A stretch of DNA of 36,109 nucleotides from an uncultured Clostridium sp. (GCA_900543885.1 UQTA01000032.1:1-36109); one strand, 5' to 3'; shown: positions 22,615-31,472, counted from the first letter of the stretch. Numbers and translations are program-made. Notes: generated by a model not told the origin, from the sequence alone.

Positions 22615-24249
22615 TTATTTTACATTAATTTCAGTTAAATCAATGGTGTAAGAATCAAAGATATCTACGCCATCTAAGCGGGTGCTGTTTGCAATGTGAG
22701 CCGGAGCCTGTGCAATTACAATGAATGGGCCATCTTCATACATGGCATCCTGGATGTTTTCCAGAACCTGAGTGCGGGCGTCATTGTCAGTTGCTTCCAT
22801 TGCTTCTTTGTACATAGCAGCCAGTTCAGGATCCATTTCAGCAGTCCATCCGGCTCTCTGTCCTACAGTGCCGCCTGGAAGGAATTCCAGCTGTACGTTA
22901 GGATCGCTGTAATCTACGCCCCAGTACATAACGGTGAAGCCAAGGGTTCCATTACGGTAAGCATCGCCATAGCCTGCTGCCCATGCCTGAGTGGTGATAT
23001 TTACATTGATACCGATCTGGGATAAGTCATCCTTTACTTTCTGAGCCAGGTCAGTTAAAAGGATACCTTCCATATCCAGGTCAGAAACAGTCATATCTAC
23101 GTCAAATCCATCTGGATAACCAGCATCTGCTAACAGCTGCTTTGCTTCATCGATATTGGTGTAATCATCCGGGCGTGTTCCCTTGCTTCCCATAAATCCA
23201 TCCTGGATAATGGAATAAGGAGTTTTTGTGCCTTCACCGCAGATCATGCGGATACCAGAGTAGTCTAATGCTTTGCGGATGGCTTTCTGTACGTCTGGGT
23301 TGGAAACAGGGCCGCCGTATTCTTCGTTCATATTCATCATAACGAAACCGATCATTTTTGTTGTTCCGTTTACGATCTCAACATTTTCAGCTGATTCCAG
23401 TTCACTTAAGGTATCATCAGTCAGGTTTAATGCAATGTCAATATCTCCGGTGGACAGAGTCATCATCTGGGTGTTGGCATCTGGCTGGATCTTTAAGATA
23501 TACTTGTCTACGTTAGTAGAGGTGCCCCAGTAATTGGGGTTCTTTTCCAGAACCACTTCTTCATCAGGAGTATAGCTGGTAAGGATGTACATGCCGCTTC
23601 CTGCGCTTGCATTGTCAAGGAAACTCTGTGCAGTATCAGTTGAGGAAGCATCTTCAGCGTCAGTACCGCCATTTTCTTTTACAACAGCGCTGTCAAGAAT
23701 TGCCAGGGAAGTATAGGTCAGTTTGGAAAGAATGGCACTGTCAGGCTGATTTAAGTGGAAAATAACAGTAGCGTCATCCGGGGTCTCAATGCTGTCAATA
23801 GTATCACAGATAAAAGAAGGATTTCCCTTTAAATTTTTAGTACGGTTAATGCTGAATGCAACGTCTGCAGAAGTGATCTTATTGCCGCTGGCAAAGGTCA
23901 GACCGTCTTTTAAGGTAACAGTCAGAGTTAAGCCGTCCTCAGAAAACTCATAGGTATCTGCCAGACAAGGCTGTGGTGTGCCATTGTTCTCGTAGAATTT
24001 AAACAGGTTCTCATAGCATGCATTTACGATCAGCTGTGGATATTTTTCGTAAACGTAACCTGGATCCAGAGTAGAGAAACCGGAACCCATAGCAACGATT
24101 ACAGTGTTGTCACCGCTTGCAGTGCTTTCTGCTTTTGATGCGTCACCTGCTGCTGAAGTGTCTGTGGATGCCTGTCCGCCGCCGCATGCGGTGCAGCCTG
24201 CTGCAACTGCCATGGAGAGGGCGATGGCTAAGAGTTTTTTGTTTTTCAT
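22615..24249 (-). CDS. Oligopeptide-binding lipoprotein (SBP family 5)
   Basis: 544 residues. Lipoprotein signal peptide with lipobox VAAGC (Cys19) and an Ala/Ser/Thr-rich linker, then a family-5 binding fold (SGFSTLDPGYVYEKYPQLIVNACYENLF, CLADTYEFSEDGLTLTVTLKDG). It binds peptides outside the membrane. ATG 24249 has AGGAGG upstream. The gene lies between the two ATPase genes and the two permease genes, a less common order but with all five parts present. The 78-bp gap before it holds the palindrome CAGTCTT-TG-AAGACTG (24287-24302) between two copies of AAGTTATTGCTGC. Confidence 0.94.
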   Translation of the reverse strand: MKNKKLLAIALSMAVAAGCTACGGGQASTDTSAAGDASKAESTASGDNTVIVAMGSGFSTLDPGYVYEKYPQLIVNACYENLFKFYENNGTPQPCLADTYEFSEDGLTLTVTLKDGLTFASGNKITSADVAFSINRTKNLKGNPSFICDTIDSIETPDDATVIFHLNQPDSAILSKLTYTSLAILDSAVVKENGGTDAEDASSTDTAQSFLDNASAGSGMYILTSYTPDEEVVLEKNPNYWGTSTNVDKYILKIQPDANTQMMTLSTGDIDIALNLTDDTLSELESAENVEIVNGTTKMIGFVMMNMNEEYGGPVSNPDVQKAIRKALDYSGIRMICGEGTKTPYSIIQDGFMGSKGTRPDDYTNIDEAKQLLADAGYPDGFDVDMTVSDLDMEGILLTDLAQKVKDDLSQIGINVNITTQAWAAGYGDAYRNGTLGFTVMYWGVDYSDPNVQLEFLPGGTVGQRAGWTAEMDPELAAMYKEAMEATDNDARTQVLENIQDAMYEDGPFIVIAQAPAHIANSTRLDGVDIFDSYTIDLTEINVK

Positions 24250-24326
24250 AATTAAATCCTCCTCTTAAAATAGTAAGTTATTGCTGCAGTCTTTGAAGAC
24301 TGGGATAAAGCAAAGTTATTGCTGCG

Positions 24327-25301
24327 TCACTGATATAAATGACATGCCACAAAATGGCCTTTTTCGATCTCCTTTAACTGCGGGATTTCCCTGGAACAGA
24401 TATCGCAGGCCTTTGGACAGCGGGTGTGGAACGGGCAGCCGGAAGGCGGATCAGAAGGACTTGGAACCTCACCGGTTAAGTGGATGCGTTCTGTCCGGTC
24501 ATCTGCGTCAACCTGTGGGATCGCGGATAAAAGTGCTTCTGTATAAGGGTGATAACGCTTCTCATACAGCTGGTCATAAGCGGCGATCTCCACCATTTTT
24601 CCCAGATACATAACACCTACACGGTCGCTGACCTGATAAACAACGTTTAAGTTGTGGGAGATGAAGAAGTAGGTCAGTCCCAGACGCTCTTTTAATTCCT
24701 GGAGCAGGTTTAAAACCTGTGCCTGAACGGATACGTCAAGGGCGGAAACTGCTTCATCACAGATAATAAGCTTTGGCTCTAATGCCAGTGCTCTTGCTAT
24801 TCCGATACGTTGTTTCTGACCACCGGAAAGCTCATGAGGATAGCGGCTTAAATGGTAGGTGTCGAGGCCGACTAAATGGAGCAGTTCCTCAATCCTTGCA
24901 TCAACGTCCATGGAACCGGTCATATGGTGGATCTCAAAAGGTTCCATAAGGATCTGACGCACCGTGCGTCTTGGATTCAGGCATGCGGAGGGATCCTGAA
25001 AAATGATCTGGGCCTTTTTTCGCATTTGTTTTAAGGCTTTGCCTCTTAATCCGGAAATATCTTCTCCATCCAGATAGACATGACCGTCAGTTGCCGGGAT
25101 CAGACGGATCAGTGTACGCCCAAGAGTACTTTTTCCGCAGCCGGATTCTCCAACTACGCCAAAGGTCTCTCCGGCGAAAATATCAAATGAAATATCGTCT
25201 ACGGCACGAACGGTGCCGGATTTTTTGTCTTTTCCTTTAAAATATACTTTTACATGGTCTGCGTGAACCAGTACATCTTTGTTTTTTCTCTCATCAGCCA
25301 T
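24327..25301 (-). CDS. Oligopeptide ABC transporter ATPase (DppF/OppF type)
   Basis: 324 residues. Walker A GESGCGKST (51-59), Q-loop in FQDPSACLNPR, signature LSGGQKQR, Walker B LIICDEAVSALD and the switch His (FFISHNL) are all intact. It has the C-terminal OppD/F extension with the cysteine cluster CPFHTRCPKACDIC, which in this family can carry an Fe-S cluster. Its start overlaps the DppD-type gene by 8 bp. It powers peptide import as a heterodimer with that protein. Confidence 0.95.
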   Translation of the reverse strand: MADERKNKDVLVHADHVKVYFKGKDKKSGTVRAVDDISFDIFAGETFGVVGESGCGKSTLGRTLIRLIPATDGHVYLDGEDISGLRGKALKQMRKKAQIIFQDPSACLNPRRTVRQILMEPFEIHHMTGSMDVDARIEELLHLVGLDTYHLSRYPHELSGGQKQRIGIARALALEPKLIICDEAVSALDVSVQAQVLNLLQELKERLGLTYFFISHNLNVVYQVSDRVGVMYLGKMVEIAAYDQLYEKRYHPYTEALLSAIPQVDADDRTERIHLTGEVPSPSDPPSGCPFHTRCPKACDICSREIPQLKEIEKGHFVACHLYQ

Positions 25302-26307
25302 TGGTTACTGCCTCCTGCCTTCTGTTATCTGCCTGTGCATAGAGCCAGCAGCGTACCTGACGGTTTTCTCCTGCTGAAAATACAGGCGGTTCTTCTTTGC
25401 GGCAGCGGTCGCAGGCTTTTGGACATCTTGGCCAGAAGCGGCAGCCTTTGATGCGTTCTACCGGGTTTGGAACCATTCCTTCGATGGTGGATAACGGTTT
25501 GCGCTCCTTAGTGATCCTTGGAATAGCGCTTAAAAGTCCCTGTGTATATGGATGGAGAGGTTCACGGAAAATGTCAGCAACCGGTGCTTTTTCTACGATA
25601 TGGCCGTTGTACATAACGATAACGGTATCGCAAAGCTCGCTTACAACGCCCAGGTCATGTGTGATGAACACAACAGAGGTGTTCATGGACTGGTTCAGAT
25701 CACGGATCAGATCTAAGATCTGGGCCTGAATGGTCACATCCAGAGCCGTTGTAGGCTCATCTGCGATCAGGATCTGAGGCTGACAGGCTAAAGCCATGGC
25801 GATCATTACACGCTGGCGCATGCCGCCGGACATCTGGTGGGGATATTCATAGGCGCGGACTGCCGGATTTGCAATGCCCACTGCCTGCATCATTTTAATG
25901 GCCTCTTCCGTGGCTTCTTTCTTTTTCATCCCTCTGTGAAGTCGTAAAGACTCTGCGATCTGCTTTCCGCAGCGGATGATCGGGTTTAAAGAAGTCATAG
26001 GTTCCTGGAAGATCATGGAGATCTCATTTCCGCGGATCTTCTGCATTTCCCGTTCAGAAAGTTTTACCAGGTCTTTTCCATTATATAAGATCTGTCCGCC
26101 GGTGACTTTGCCCGGAGGATTGGGGATCAGCTGCATCATAGCCAGGGAAGACACGCTTTTTCCGCTTCCGCTTTCGCCTACAATGCCTAATTTCTCACCG
26201 CGGTGGAGTGTATAACTTAAGTGATCTACGGCGTGTACGGTCCCGGCCATGGTCTTGAATTCCACACACAGATCTTTTATTTCAAGTAATGTTTCTGACT
26301 GGTTCAT
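25294..26307 (-). CDS. Oligopeptide ABC transporter ATPase (DppD/OppD type)
   Basis: 337 residues. Walker A GESGSGKS (from residue 44), signature MSGGMRQR, Walker B LIADEPTTALD, switch His in FITHDLGVV, and the C-terminal CRFWPRCPKACDRC cysteine cluster. It is the first gene of the operon DppD-DppF-SBP-DppB-DppC. ATG 26307 has a poor ribosome site (GAGAGA). No convincing sigma-A promoter was found in the 395 bp upstream. Confidence 0.95.
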   Translation of the reverse strand: MNQSETLLEIKDLCVEFKTMAGTVHAVDHLSYTLHRGEKLGIVGESGSGKSVSSLAMMQLIPNPPGKVTGGQILYNGKDLVKLSEREMQKIRGNEISMIFQEPMTSLNPIIRCGKQIAESLRLHRGMKKKEATEEAIKMMQAVGIANPAVRAYEYPHQMSGGMRQRVMIAMALACQPQILIADEPTTALDVTIQAQILDLIRDLNQSMNTSVVFITHDLGVVSELCDTVIVMYNGHIVEKAPVADIFREPLHPYTQGLLSAIPRITKERKPLSTIEGMVPNPVERIKGCRFWPRCPKACDRCRKEEPPVFSAGENRQVRCWLYAQADNRRQEAVTNG

Positions 26308-26624
26308 GATTTTCTCTCATTTCTACAGGATTCTATTAATAAACAAACATATTATCCGACGAAAAAGGCGGATGGCAGCAATACGTTTGTCAGTTTAAAG
26401 CGACAAAGTATCAACGCAAAAAAAATAAACACATAAGTGTGAGTACAATGTAAGGTTCAGAATACCATATTTTTCAGGGAAATTCAACTGGTGAAGCTAT
26501 GTTTTAAAATAAAAAGCGACATAAAAACAGAATAAACGCTAGATTATGGGGAGAATATTCTTTGATTGTTTATAGTACGGGTAAGGATTAAAACTGTGAT
26601 GGAAATTAATCACAAGAAATCACA
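26308..26624. other. Intergenic stretch without a gene
   Basis: AT-rich spacer between divergent dpp operon and kinase remnant. It should hold the dpp promoter, but no good -35/-10 pair is visible. Only a small inverted repeat TTTGTC (26386-26391) / GACAAA (26402-26407) and a short ATCCG/CGGAT stem near 26354-26374 were seen. Confidence 0.5.
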
Positions 26625-26652
26625 TTGAAAACATCGTCCGGTCTGGTATAAT
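26625..26652 (+). promoter_or_regulatory. Promoter of the broken histidine kinase gene
   Basis: -35 TTGAAA (26625-26630), 16-bp spacer, extended -10 TGG-TATAAT (26647-26652). The promoter is intact although the gene behind it is not. Confidence 0.7.
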
Positions 26653-26702
26653 GAAAACATAGTGGTTACAAAAGAAAAATATGTATTTTATGAGGTTTAT
26701 AT

Positions 26703-27306
26703 ATGAAACAAAAAACGGATCGGGAGAAGATAAAGCTGCGGGCGTTTTTTGTCTGCCTTCTTTCTTTTATGGTAGTAGCAGGATAGAAGCACAGTTAAAC
26801 CAGTATCTGGCAGAATCAGATCTGGTAAAAAATATTATTGAATCAGGATACGATATAGAGAAAGTAAGGTTTGATGTTTTATCAAAATTGATGCAGGATG
26901 AAGGAGATGTGATCGAGGCACATGAACTGGCAAAGGATGGTATTGTTTCCCAGATCTATCCTTTAAGTGGAAATGAAGAAGCTATGGGATTGGATATGCT
27001 GGAGCAGAGGCTTTAACGCTGTTTCAGGAAAACCAGCCGGGCACCTTTGATGTGATCTTAATGGATGTGATGATGCCGGTTATGGATGGTCTGGAAGCAG
27101 CCCGAGCCATTCGGTCTCTGGAACGAAAGGATGCGCAGACGATTCCTATTATCGCTCTTACAGCCAATGCATTTTTTGAAGATGTAAAGAAGTGCCGGGA
27201 TGCGGGGATGAATGCGCATCTGTCAAAACCTATTGATATAGAGAAAATGGTGACAACCATCGCCGCATATATGAAACAAAAGCTGGATGCAGAGGATAAA
27301 AATTGA
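26703..27306 (+). pseudogene. Hybrid sensor histidine kinase, internally deleted and frameshifted
   Basis: The gene starts at ATG 26703 with MKQKTDREK and a membrane helix (AFFVCLLSFMVVAG), then stops at a TAG. From about 26785 another frame continues a CHASE-like sensor segment (SDLVKNIIESGYDIEKVRFDVL, KDGIVSQIYPLSGNEEAMGLDML), which ends at 27016. From about 27000 a third frame carries the second part of a receiver domain (GAEALTLF, FDVILMDVMMPVMDG with the phospho-accepting Asp, PIIALTANAF, HLSKPID). The rest of the sensor, the second membrane helix, the HisKA and HATPase domains and the start of the receiver are absent. Two lesions are therefore present: a frameshift after the signal anchor and a deletion of roughly the kinase core. 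Confidence 0.85.
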
Positions 27307-27350
27307 TGGCAAAAACGTGTGCGTAAAAGATCATAAGACTGCGTTTCAAT

Positions 27351-27392
27351 AAAAGGGATATTGCCCAGATACAATGTGGCAATATCCCTTTT
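27351..27392. terminator. Bidirectional terminator between kinase remnant and nagB
   Basis: Perfect 15-bp stem AAAAGGGATATTGCC / GGCAATATCCCTTTT around a 12-nt loop, with A/T runs on both sides. Serves both convergent genes. Confidence 0.9.
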
Positions 27393-27410
27393 AAAATATT
27401 TTTATATAGT

Positions 27411-28139
27411 TTATGGGATCAGGCTGAGTGCGGCTTCATCTGCGATCACAGTCACATCATTGTGCAGCTGCAGGATAGAAGCAGGAACAGATGGTGTGAT
27501 GGGACCATAGAGGGAATTGCGCAGTGCTTCTGCCTTTTCTTCTCCTCCTGCGATGAGCAGGATTTTTTTGGCCTGCATAATATTTTTGATTCCCATAGTG
27601 TATGCCTGTTTTGGAACGTCTTCTTCGCAGGCAAAGAAACGTTTATTGGCTTCTATGGTGCTTTCTGTTAAATCAACACAGTGTGTCTCTTTTTCAAAGG
27701 CGGCACCGGGTTCATTAAAACCGATATGTCCGTTTCTTCCCAGTCCTAAAAGCTGCAGATCAATACCGCCATGGGAACGGATGATCTCGTTATAGGCAGC
27801 ACAGGCCTTTTGCGGATCAGGCTCTAAGCCGTCTGGAACGAAAGTCCGGGCTTTGTCAATATTTACGTGGTCGAACAGATTGGTATTCATAAAATAGCGG
27901 TAGCTCTGGTCATTATCTGGTCCCAGTCCTTTGTATTCATCCAGGTTAATGGTGGTGACTTTGGAAAAGTCCAGATCTCCTTTGTTATACCATTCGATCA
28001 GCTGTTTGTAAGTGCCAATAGGTGAAGAACCGGTAGCTAATCCCAATACACAGTCCGGTTTCATGATAACCTGGGCAGAAATGATATTTGCTGCTTTGCG
28101 GCTTAGATCCTGATAGTTTTTTGCTTTGTAGATAACCAT
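27411..28139 (-). CDS. nagB: Glucosamine-6-phosphate deaminase
   Basis: 242 residues, the usual length for Gram-positive NagB. It turns glucosamine-6-phosphate into fructose-6-phosphate and ammonia, linking amino-sugar use to glycolysis. Family marks: LGLATGSSPIGTY, TINLDEYKGL (catalytic Asp), LLGLGRNGHIGFNEPG (catalytic Glu/His set) and the lid region AYTMGIKNIMQAKKILLIA. ATG 28139 follows AAAGGGG. No nagA or nagE is nearby, so it is transcribed alone from the promoter at 28178-28205. Confidence 0.96.
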   Translation of the reverse strand: MVIYKAKNYQDLSRKAANIISAQVIMKPDCVLGLATGSSPIGTYKQLIEWYNKGDLDFSKVTTINLDEYKGLGPDNDQSYRYFMNTNLFDHVNIDKARTFVPDGLEPDPQKACAAYNEIIRSHGGIDLQLLGLGRNGHIGFNEPGAAFEKETHCVDLTESTIEANKRFFACEEDVPKQAYTMGIKNIMQAKKILLIAGGEEKAEALRNSLYGPITPSVPASILQLHNDVTVIADEAALSLIP

Positions 28140-28177
28140 AAATGTATCCCCTTTCTTTTACTTCTCCCTATGATATC

Positions 28178-28205
28178 AGTATACCTTTTTTGGCAGGAAA
28201 TTCAA
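28178..28205 (-). promoter_or_regulatory. Promoter of nagB
   Basis: Minus strand: -35 TTGAAT (28200-28205), 16-bp spacer, -10 TATACT (28178-28183). About 40 bp before the ATG. Confidence 0.6.
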
Positions 28206-28259
28206 GAGAAAGGGCTCTAAGAAAAAGACTGACAGAGAGGAAGAAATGTGGTAAGCTCT

Positions 28260-28320
28260 AAGAGCGCAGGAAAAACAAGCGACGCCCAAATGTTCTCCCG
28301 GAATCTTTTCGAGAGAACAT
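28260..28320 (+). promoter_or_regulatory. FKBP leader: hairpin and shared repeat fragment
   Basis: AGAGCGCAGGAAAAACAAGCG (about 28261-28281) closely matches the 5' end of the DUF885 leader (minus strand, about 31782-31761). It is followed by the 8-bp hairpin ATGTTCTC (28290-28297) / GAGAACAT (28313-28320). The hairpin's first 16 bases recur at 14516-14531, and TTTCGAGAGAACAT recurs at 3007-3020. Confidence 0.55.
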
Positions 28321-28343
28321 CCAAGAATAACGGAGGATAAAAC

Positions 28344-28781
28344 ATGGAAATCACAGGACGCAATGTAGGAAAAACATGCCGTACCCATTATAAAGGTACT
28401 TTTAATGACGGAACTCAGTTTGATTCTTCTTATGACAGAGGAGAACCATTAGAATTTGTATGCGGTGCAGGCCAGATGATCAAAGGCTTTGATGCAGCAG
28501 TAGCAGATATGGAAGTGGGAGAGATAAAGGATATTCATCTGATGCCGGAAGAAGCATATGGACAGCCAAATCCGGATGCAATCTTTGAACTGGAGATTGA
28601 ACAGCTGCCAGGTTCCGAAGAACTGACTGTAGGCCAGCAGGTATACCTGACCAACCAGATGGGTCAGCCATTTCCTGTAAAAGTAACAGCTAAGACTGAG
28701 AAAACCATTACTTTTGATGCAAATCATGAAATGGCAGGAAAAGAGCTGAACTTTAAGATTGAATTAGTGGAAGTAAAGTAA
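28344..28781 (+). CDS. FKBP-type peptidyl-prolyl isomerase (SlyD-like)
   Basis: 145 residues. An FKBP domain is split by an insert-in-flap segment as in SlyD: THYKGTFNDGTQFDSS, PLEFVCGAGQMIKGFDAAVADMEVGE, PEEAYGQPNPDAIFE, then the flap and a final strand. It folds proline-containing proteins in the cytosol. The His-rich metal tail of E. coli SlyD is absent. ATG 28344 has CGGAGG upstream. It sits alone between nagB (divergent) and spoVT. Confidence 0.92.
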   Translation: MEITGRNVGKTCRTHYKGTFNDGTQFDSSYDRGEPLEFVCGAGQMIKGFDAAVADMEVGEIKDIHLMPEEAYGQPNPDAIFELEIEQLPGSEELTVGQQVYLTNQMGQPFPVKVTAKTEKTITFDANHEMAGKELNFKIELVEVK

Positions 28782-28866
28782 TAAAGAAATTTTGCCTAAA
28801 ATGAAAAGCTTCCTAAATCTGAAAAATGGATTTTGCCAGATAAATAAAGGGGAGAATAACAGATAA

Positions 28867-28896
28867 GAATAAATTCCAACAGCTTTCCACATACTA
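28867..28896 (+). promoter_or_regulatory. spoVT: Sigma-G promoter of spoVT
   Basis: GAATA (28867-28871), 18-bp spacer, CATACTA (28890-28896): a full match to the forespore sigma-G consensus (GHATR-N18-CATWHTA). The spacing to the ATG is about 68 bp. spoVT is a known sigma-G-dependent gene in Bacillus. Confidence 0.75.
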
Positions 28897-28963
28897 ACTC
28901 CATAGCAAATATATAGCAGAAAAGGACTCCTGCTAAAATACGGAATTGGAGGAAAAAGATAAG

Positions 28964-29512
28964 ATGAAAGCGACAGGAATTGTAAGAAGGATCGATGATC
29001 TTGGGCGTGTGGTAATTCCGAAGGAGATACGAAGGACTTTGCGTTTGAGGGAAGGAACTCCGCTGGAGATATTTACAGACCGTGAGGGAGAGATCATTTT
29101 AAAGAAATATTCCCCTATGGTGGAGCTGACTGCTTTTGCCGGGCAATATGCAGAGGCTATGTCACAGGCAACGGGTCTGATCATATGCATCACGGATCGT
29201 GATCAGGTGATCGCGGTATCCGGTGGAGCCAGAAAGGAATTGCTGCAAAAGGCGATCAGCCAGAGTCTGGAGCGTGTGATCATGGAACGTAAAACGGTTC
29301 AGGCAGGAAAAGAGGACAAAGGCTTTGTCCAGCTGGTAGATGAAGAATTAGAAGGAATCACAGCCCAGGTAGTAGCCCCTATTATCTGTGAAGGCGATGC
29401 CATCGGCGCAGTAGCCATTATGAGCCGGGAACCAAGAGCGCGTTTTGGCGAGATGGAAATGAAACTGGCTGCCACTGCCTGTGGATTTTTAGGAAGACAG
29501 ATGGAAAGCTGA
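28964..29512 (+). CDS. spoVT: Stage V sporulation protein T
   Basis: 182 residues (B. subtilis SpoVT has 178). The N-terminal AbrB-type swapped-hairpin DNA-binding domain is MKATGIVRRIDDLGRVVIPKEIRR...LRLREGTPLEIF. A GAF-like domain follows (about 55-180) and ends GFLGRQME. SpoVT tunes the forespore regulon late in sporulation. The start is ATG 28964, 10 nt after GGAGG; an in-frame start 18 nt earlier would overlap the ribosome site. This is the clearest sign that the organism forms spores. Confidence 0.94.
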   Translation: MKATGIVRRIDDLGRVVIPKEIRRTLRLREGTPLEIFTDREGEIILKKYSPMVELTAFAGQYAEAMSQATGLIICITDRDQVIAVSGGARKELLQKAISQSLERVIMERKTVQAGKEDKGFVQLVDEELEGITAQVVAPIICEGDAIGAVAIMSREPRARFGEMEMKLAATACGFLGRQMES

Positions 29513-29518
29513 AATGAC

Positions 29519-29565
29519 AACTGCCGTATTACGGGTTTTTATTCGTAATACGGCAGTTATTTTTT
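29519..29565 (+). terminator. Terminator of spoVT
   Basis: Perfect 15-bp stem AACTGCCGTATTACG / CGTAATACGGCAGTT with a 10-nt loop, followed by ATTTTTTTC. Confidence 0.92.
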
Positions 29566-29606
29566 TCAAGTCATTACTGAAGGAATCCGTAAGTAATATA
29601 ATGTGA

Positions 29607-31472
29607 TCAGGATTTATAATTGATCAGCCACTGTGTAAAATAATTTCGTATTACAGTGAAAGGCGCTGGTCCTATATCTAAGATAAATCGGTTAAATTCC
29701 AGCAGTGAGAAATTGCTTCCCAATTTCTGTCGCGCATCTTCTTTCATGTTTGAAAATTCCAGATAGCCGGTATAGTAGGAAAGGTAATTAGCGGGATTTT
29801 CTACTACCTCATAATAAATAGAGGAGACGATAGACGGATCATCGATCTGAAAATACATATTCAGATAGTCACTGACCTGATCCATGTTCCAGCCTTCATA
29901 GTGTATATTAATGTCAAGGAGTGCGTAGAGAGCAAGCGTAAATGCGGAATTGTGCTGCAAAAGCTGTCCCATATTTTCTTCCAGTCCGTTATTTAAGCTG
30001 TAGGCATAATATTCGGCATAGGTTCCCCAGCCTTCTGTGTAGCCCTGGAAATTAAGGATATTTCGCAGATTACAGGTGTTATGCTGGTTAAAGTAAAGGG
30101 TCTGGTACATATGTCCCGGATAACCTTCATGGGCCATAGTGGTGTAGAGAGAGTCGGCATCCGTACTCTGGTTATTAATGTAAATAGAGTTGTCTTCCGG
30201 CCGGTCAATGGGAACTGTAAGGTAAAAAGCAGGACTTAAAAAACCTTCTAATGTTTTGGGCACATTTTTGATGGTATAATTACAGTCATTTACAGGCGGG
30301 AAATCTGCCTGGCACTGATTTTTCAGATCTTCCAGGATTTCTTTTGGATCTGTAAGGGTAAAGGAAGAACTTTCCAGCTTATCGCCTAAAGATGGATCAG
30401 CAGACAGAATGGAATTAACAGCCTCCAGCTCTTTTGTCATCTGCTTATTAATAGCCTGTTTTAAGGCAGAAACGTCACTGTAAGAAGTTCCTGTATTCGC
30501 ATGAACCAGATATTCATAATATTTCCGGCCTTCCGGGAAATAGTAAAGCCCCTTGCTGTTGGATCCTTTCCCTTTTAAACTTTCCAGCCCGCTGATCAGC
30601 CGCTGATAGGCAGGAACGAAATGGTCATCAATGGCTTTTTTATTTTTCGCTTTATAATCAGATTTTTCCTGGTCAGAAAGACCTTCTACTTCATTTAAGC
30701 GGGAAGCAAATGTTTCTGCCATAAAGCTGTGATCTGCATCAATAAGATAAGCATTGCAGGAGCGGATGATATTGTCAATGACTATATCACACATACCAAG
30801 ATCTGCGTCAGCGCGTTCGTTTTCAAAGGCGATAAGAGAGTCATAATAGGTGTCAATGGAGGACAAAAGGGACAGGTAATCGTCAATGTCCTGTTTACGG
30901 TAAAATGTATATTCTGACAAAAGAATGGGAAGCTGTGACTGGATACCAAGTGTGGTGGAAAGGGGCTGATCGTACAGCTCTAATCCGTCGGAGGATAAAA
31001 GAGTGTTGATGTAAGAAGAAAGAATGGTATAAGTAAGCAGCTGATCTTTGCTCAGAAGGCGGCTGTCCATGTTATCAAGGTCGGAACGGATCTGCTTAAC
31101 TTCCTCCATGTCCTTTCTTATATCTTCTGCAGAGGCAGTTCCTAAAGTGCGGTCATAATCGGTGATGCCGTAGCTTTCCGGATCTGCAAGAGTATAGTGA
31201 AGAGTAAGAAATGACTGGGCTGCCTCCTGCTTGAACAGATTTTCTGTATACTGATCAAAGGCTTCCTGGGCTGCAGCCAGTGCTGCTTCATCTGGCTGAC
31301 TGAAAGAGGCATCAGAAGGATTTTCTGTTAATGCTTCTGCAGTGGTTTCCTGAATGGTATTTTTGGCTGTTTGTGATGCAGAGTTTGGAAAAAGAGAGCA
31401 GCCGGTAATAAGGCACAGGGATAAAACCAGTGCAAGGATGGCATGCAGATATTTTTGGGTTCTTTGTTTCAT
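29607..31472 (-). CDS. DUF885-family lipoprotein, putative metallopeptidase
   Basis: 621 residues. Lipoprotein signal peptide (AILALVLSLCLITGC, lipobox ITGC), a Ser/Thr/Glu-rich linker, then a long helical DUF885 domain. The zinc-peptidase-like motif MAHEGYPGHMYQ lies near residue 445, with a downstream Glu-rich helix (GYTEGWGTYAEYYAY) that may give the third ligand. DUF885 proteins resemble M3/M32-type gluzincin peptidases, so an extracytoplasmic peptidase is likely (inference). ATG 31472 has CAGGAG upstream. It is transcribed behind a leader of about 300 nt with repeated structured units and ends convergent with the spoVT terminator. Confidence 0.88.
   Translation of the reverse strand: MKQRTQKYLHAILALVLSLCLITGCSLFPNSASQTAKNTIQETTAEALTENPSDASFSQPDEAALAAAQEAFDQYTENLFKQEAAQSFLTLHYTLADPESYGITDYDRTLGTASAEDIRKDMEEVKQIRSDLDNMDSRLLSKDQLLTYTILSSYINTLLSSDGLELYDQPLSTTLGIQSQLPILLSEYTFYRKQDIDDYLSLLSSIDTYYDSLIAFENERADADLGMCDIVIDNIIRSCNAYLIDADHSFMAETFASRLNEVEGLSDQEKSDYKAKNKKAIDDHFVPAYQRLISGLESLKGKGSNSKGLYYFPEGRKYYEYLVHANTGTSYSDVSALKQAINKQMTKELEAVNSILSADPSLGDKLESSSFTLTDPKEILEDLKNQCQADFPPVNDCNYTIKNVPKTLEGFLSPAFYLTVPIDRPEDNSIYINNQSTDADSLYTTMAHEGYPGHMYQTLYFNQHNTCNLRNILNFQGYTEGWGTYAEYYAYSLNNGLEENMGQLLQHNSAFTLALYALLDINIHYEGWNMDQVSDYLNMYFQIDDPSIVSSIYYEVVENPANYLSYYTGYLEFSNMKEDARQKLGSNFSLLEFNRFILDIGPAPFTVIRNYFTQWLINYKS

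Noticed and set aside
26430..26450. Minus-strand hairpin ACAC/GTGT with a long T-run
   Set aside because: A stem of only 4-5 bp is too weak to call a terminator, and no gene ends there on that strand.
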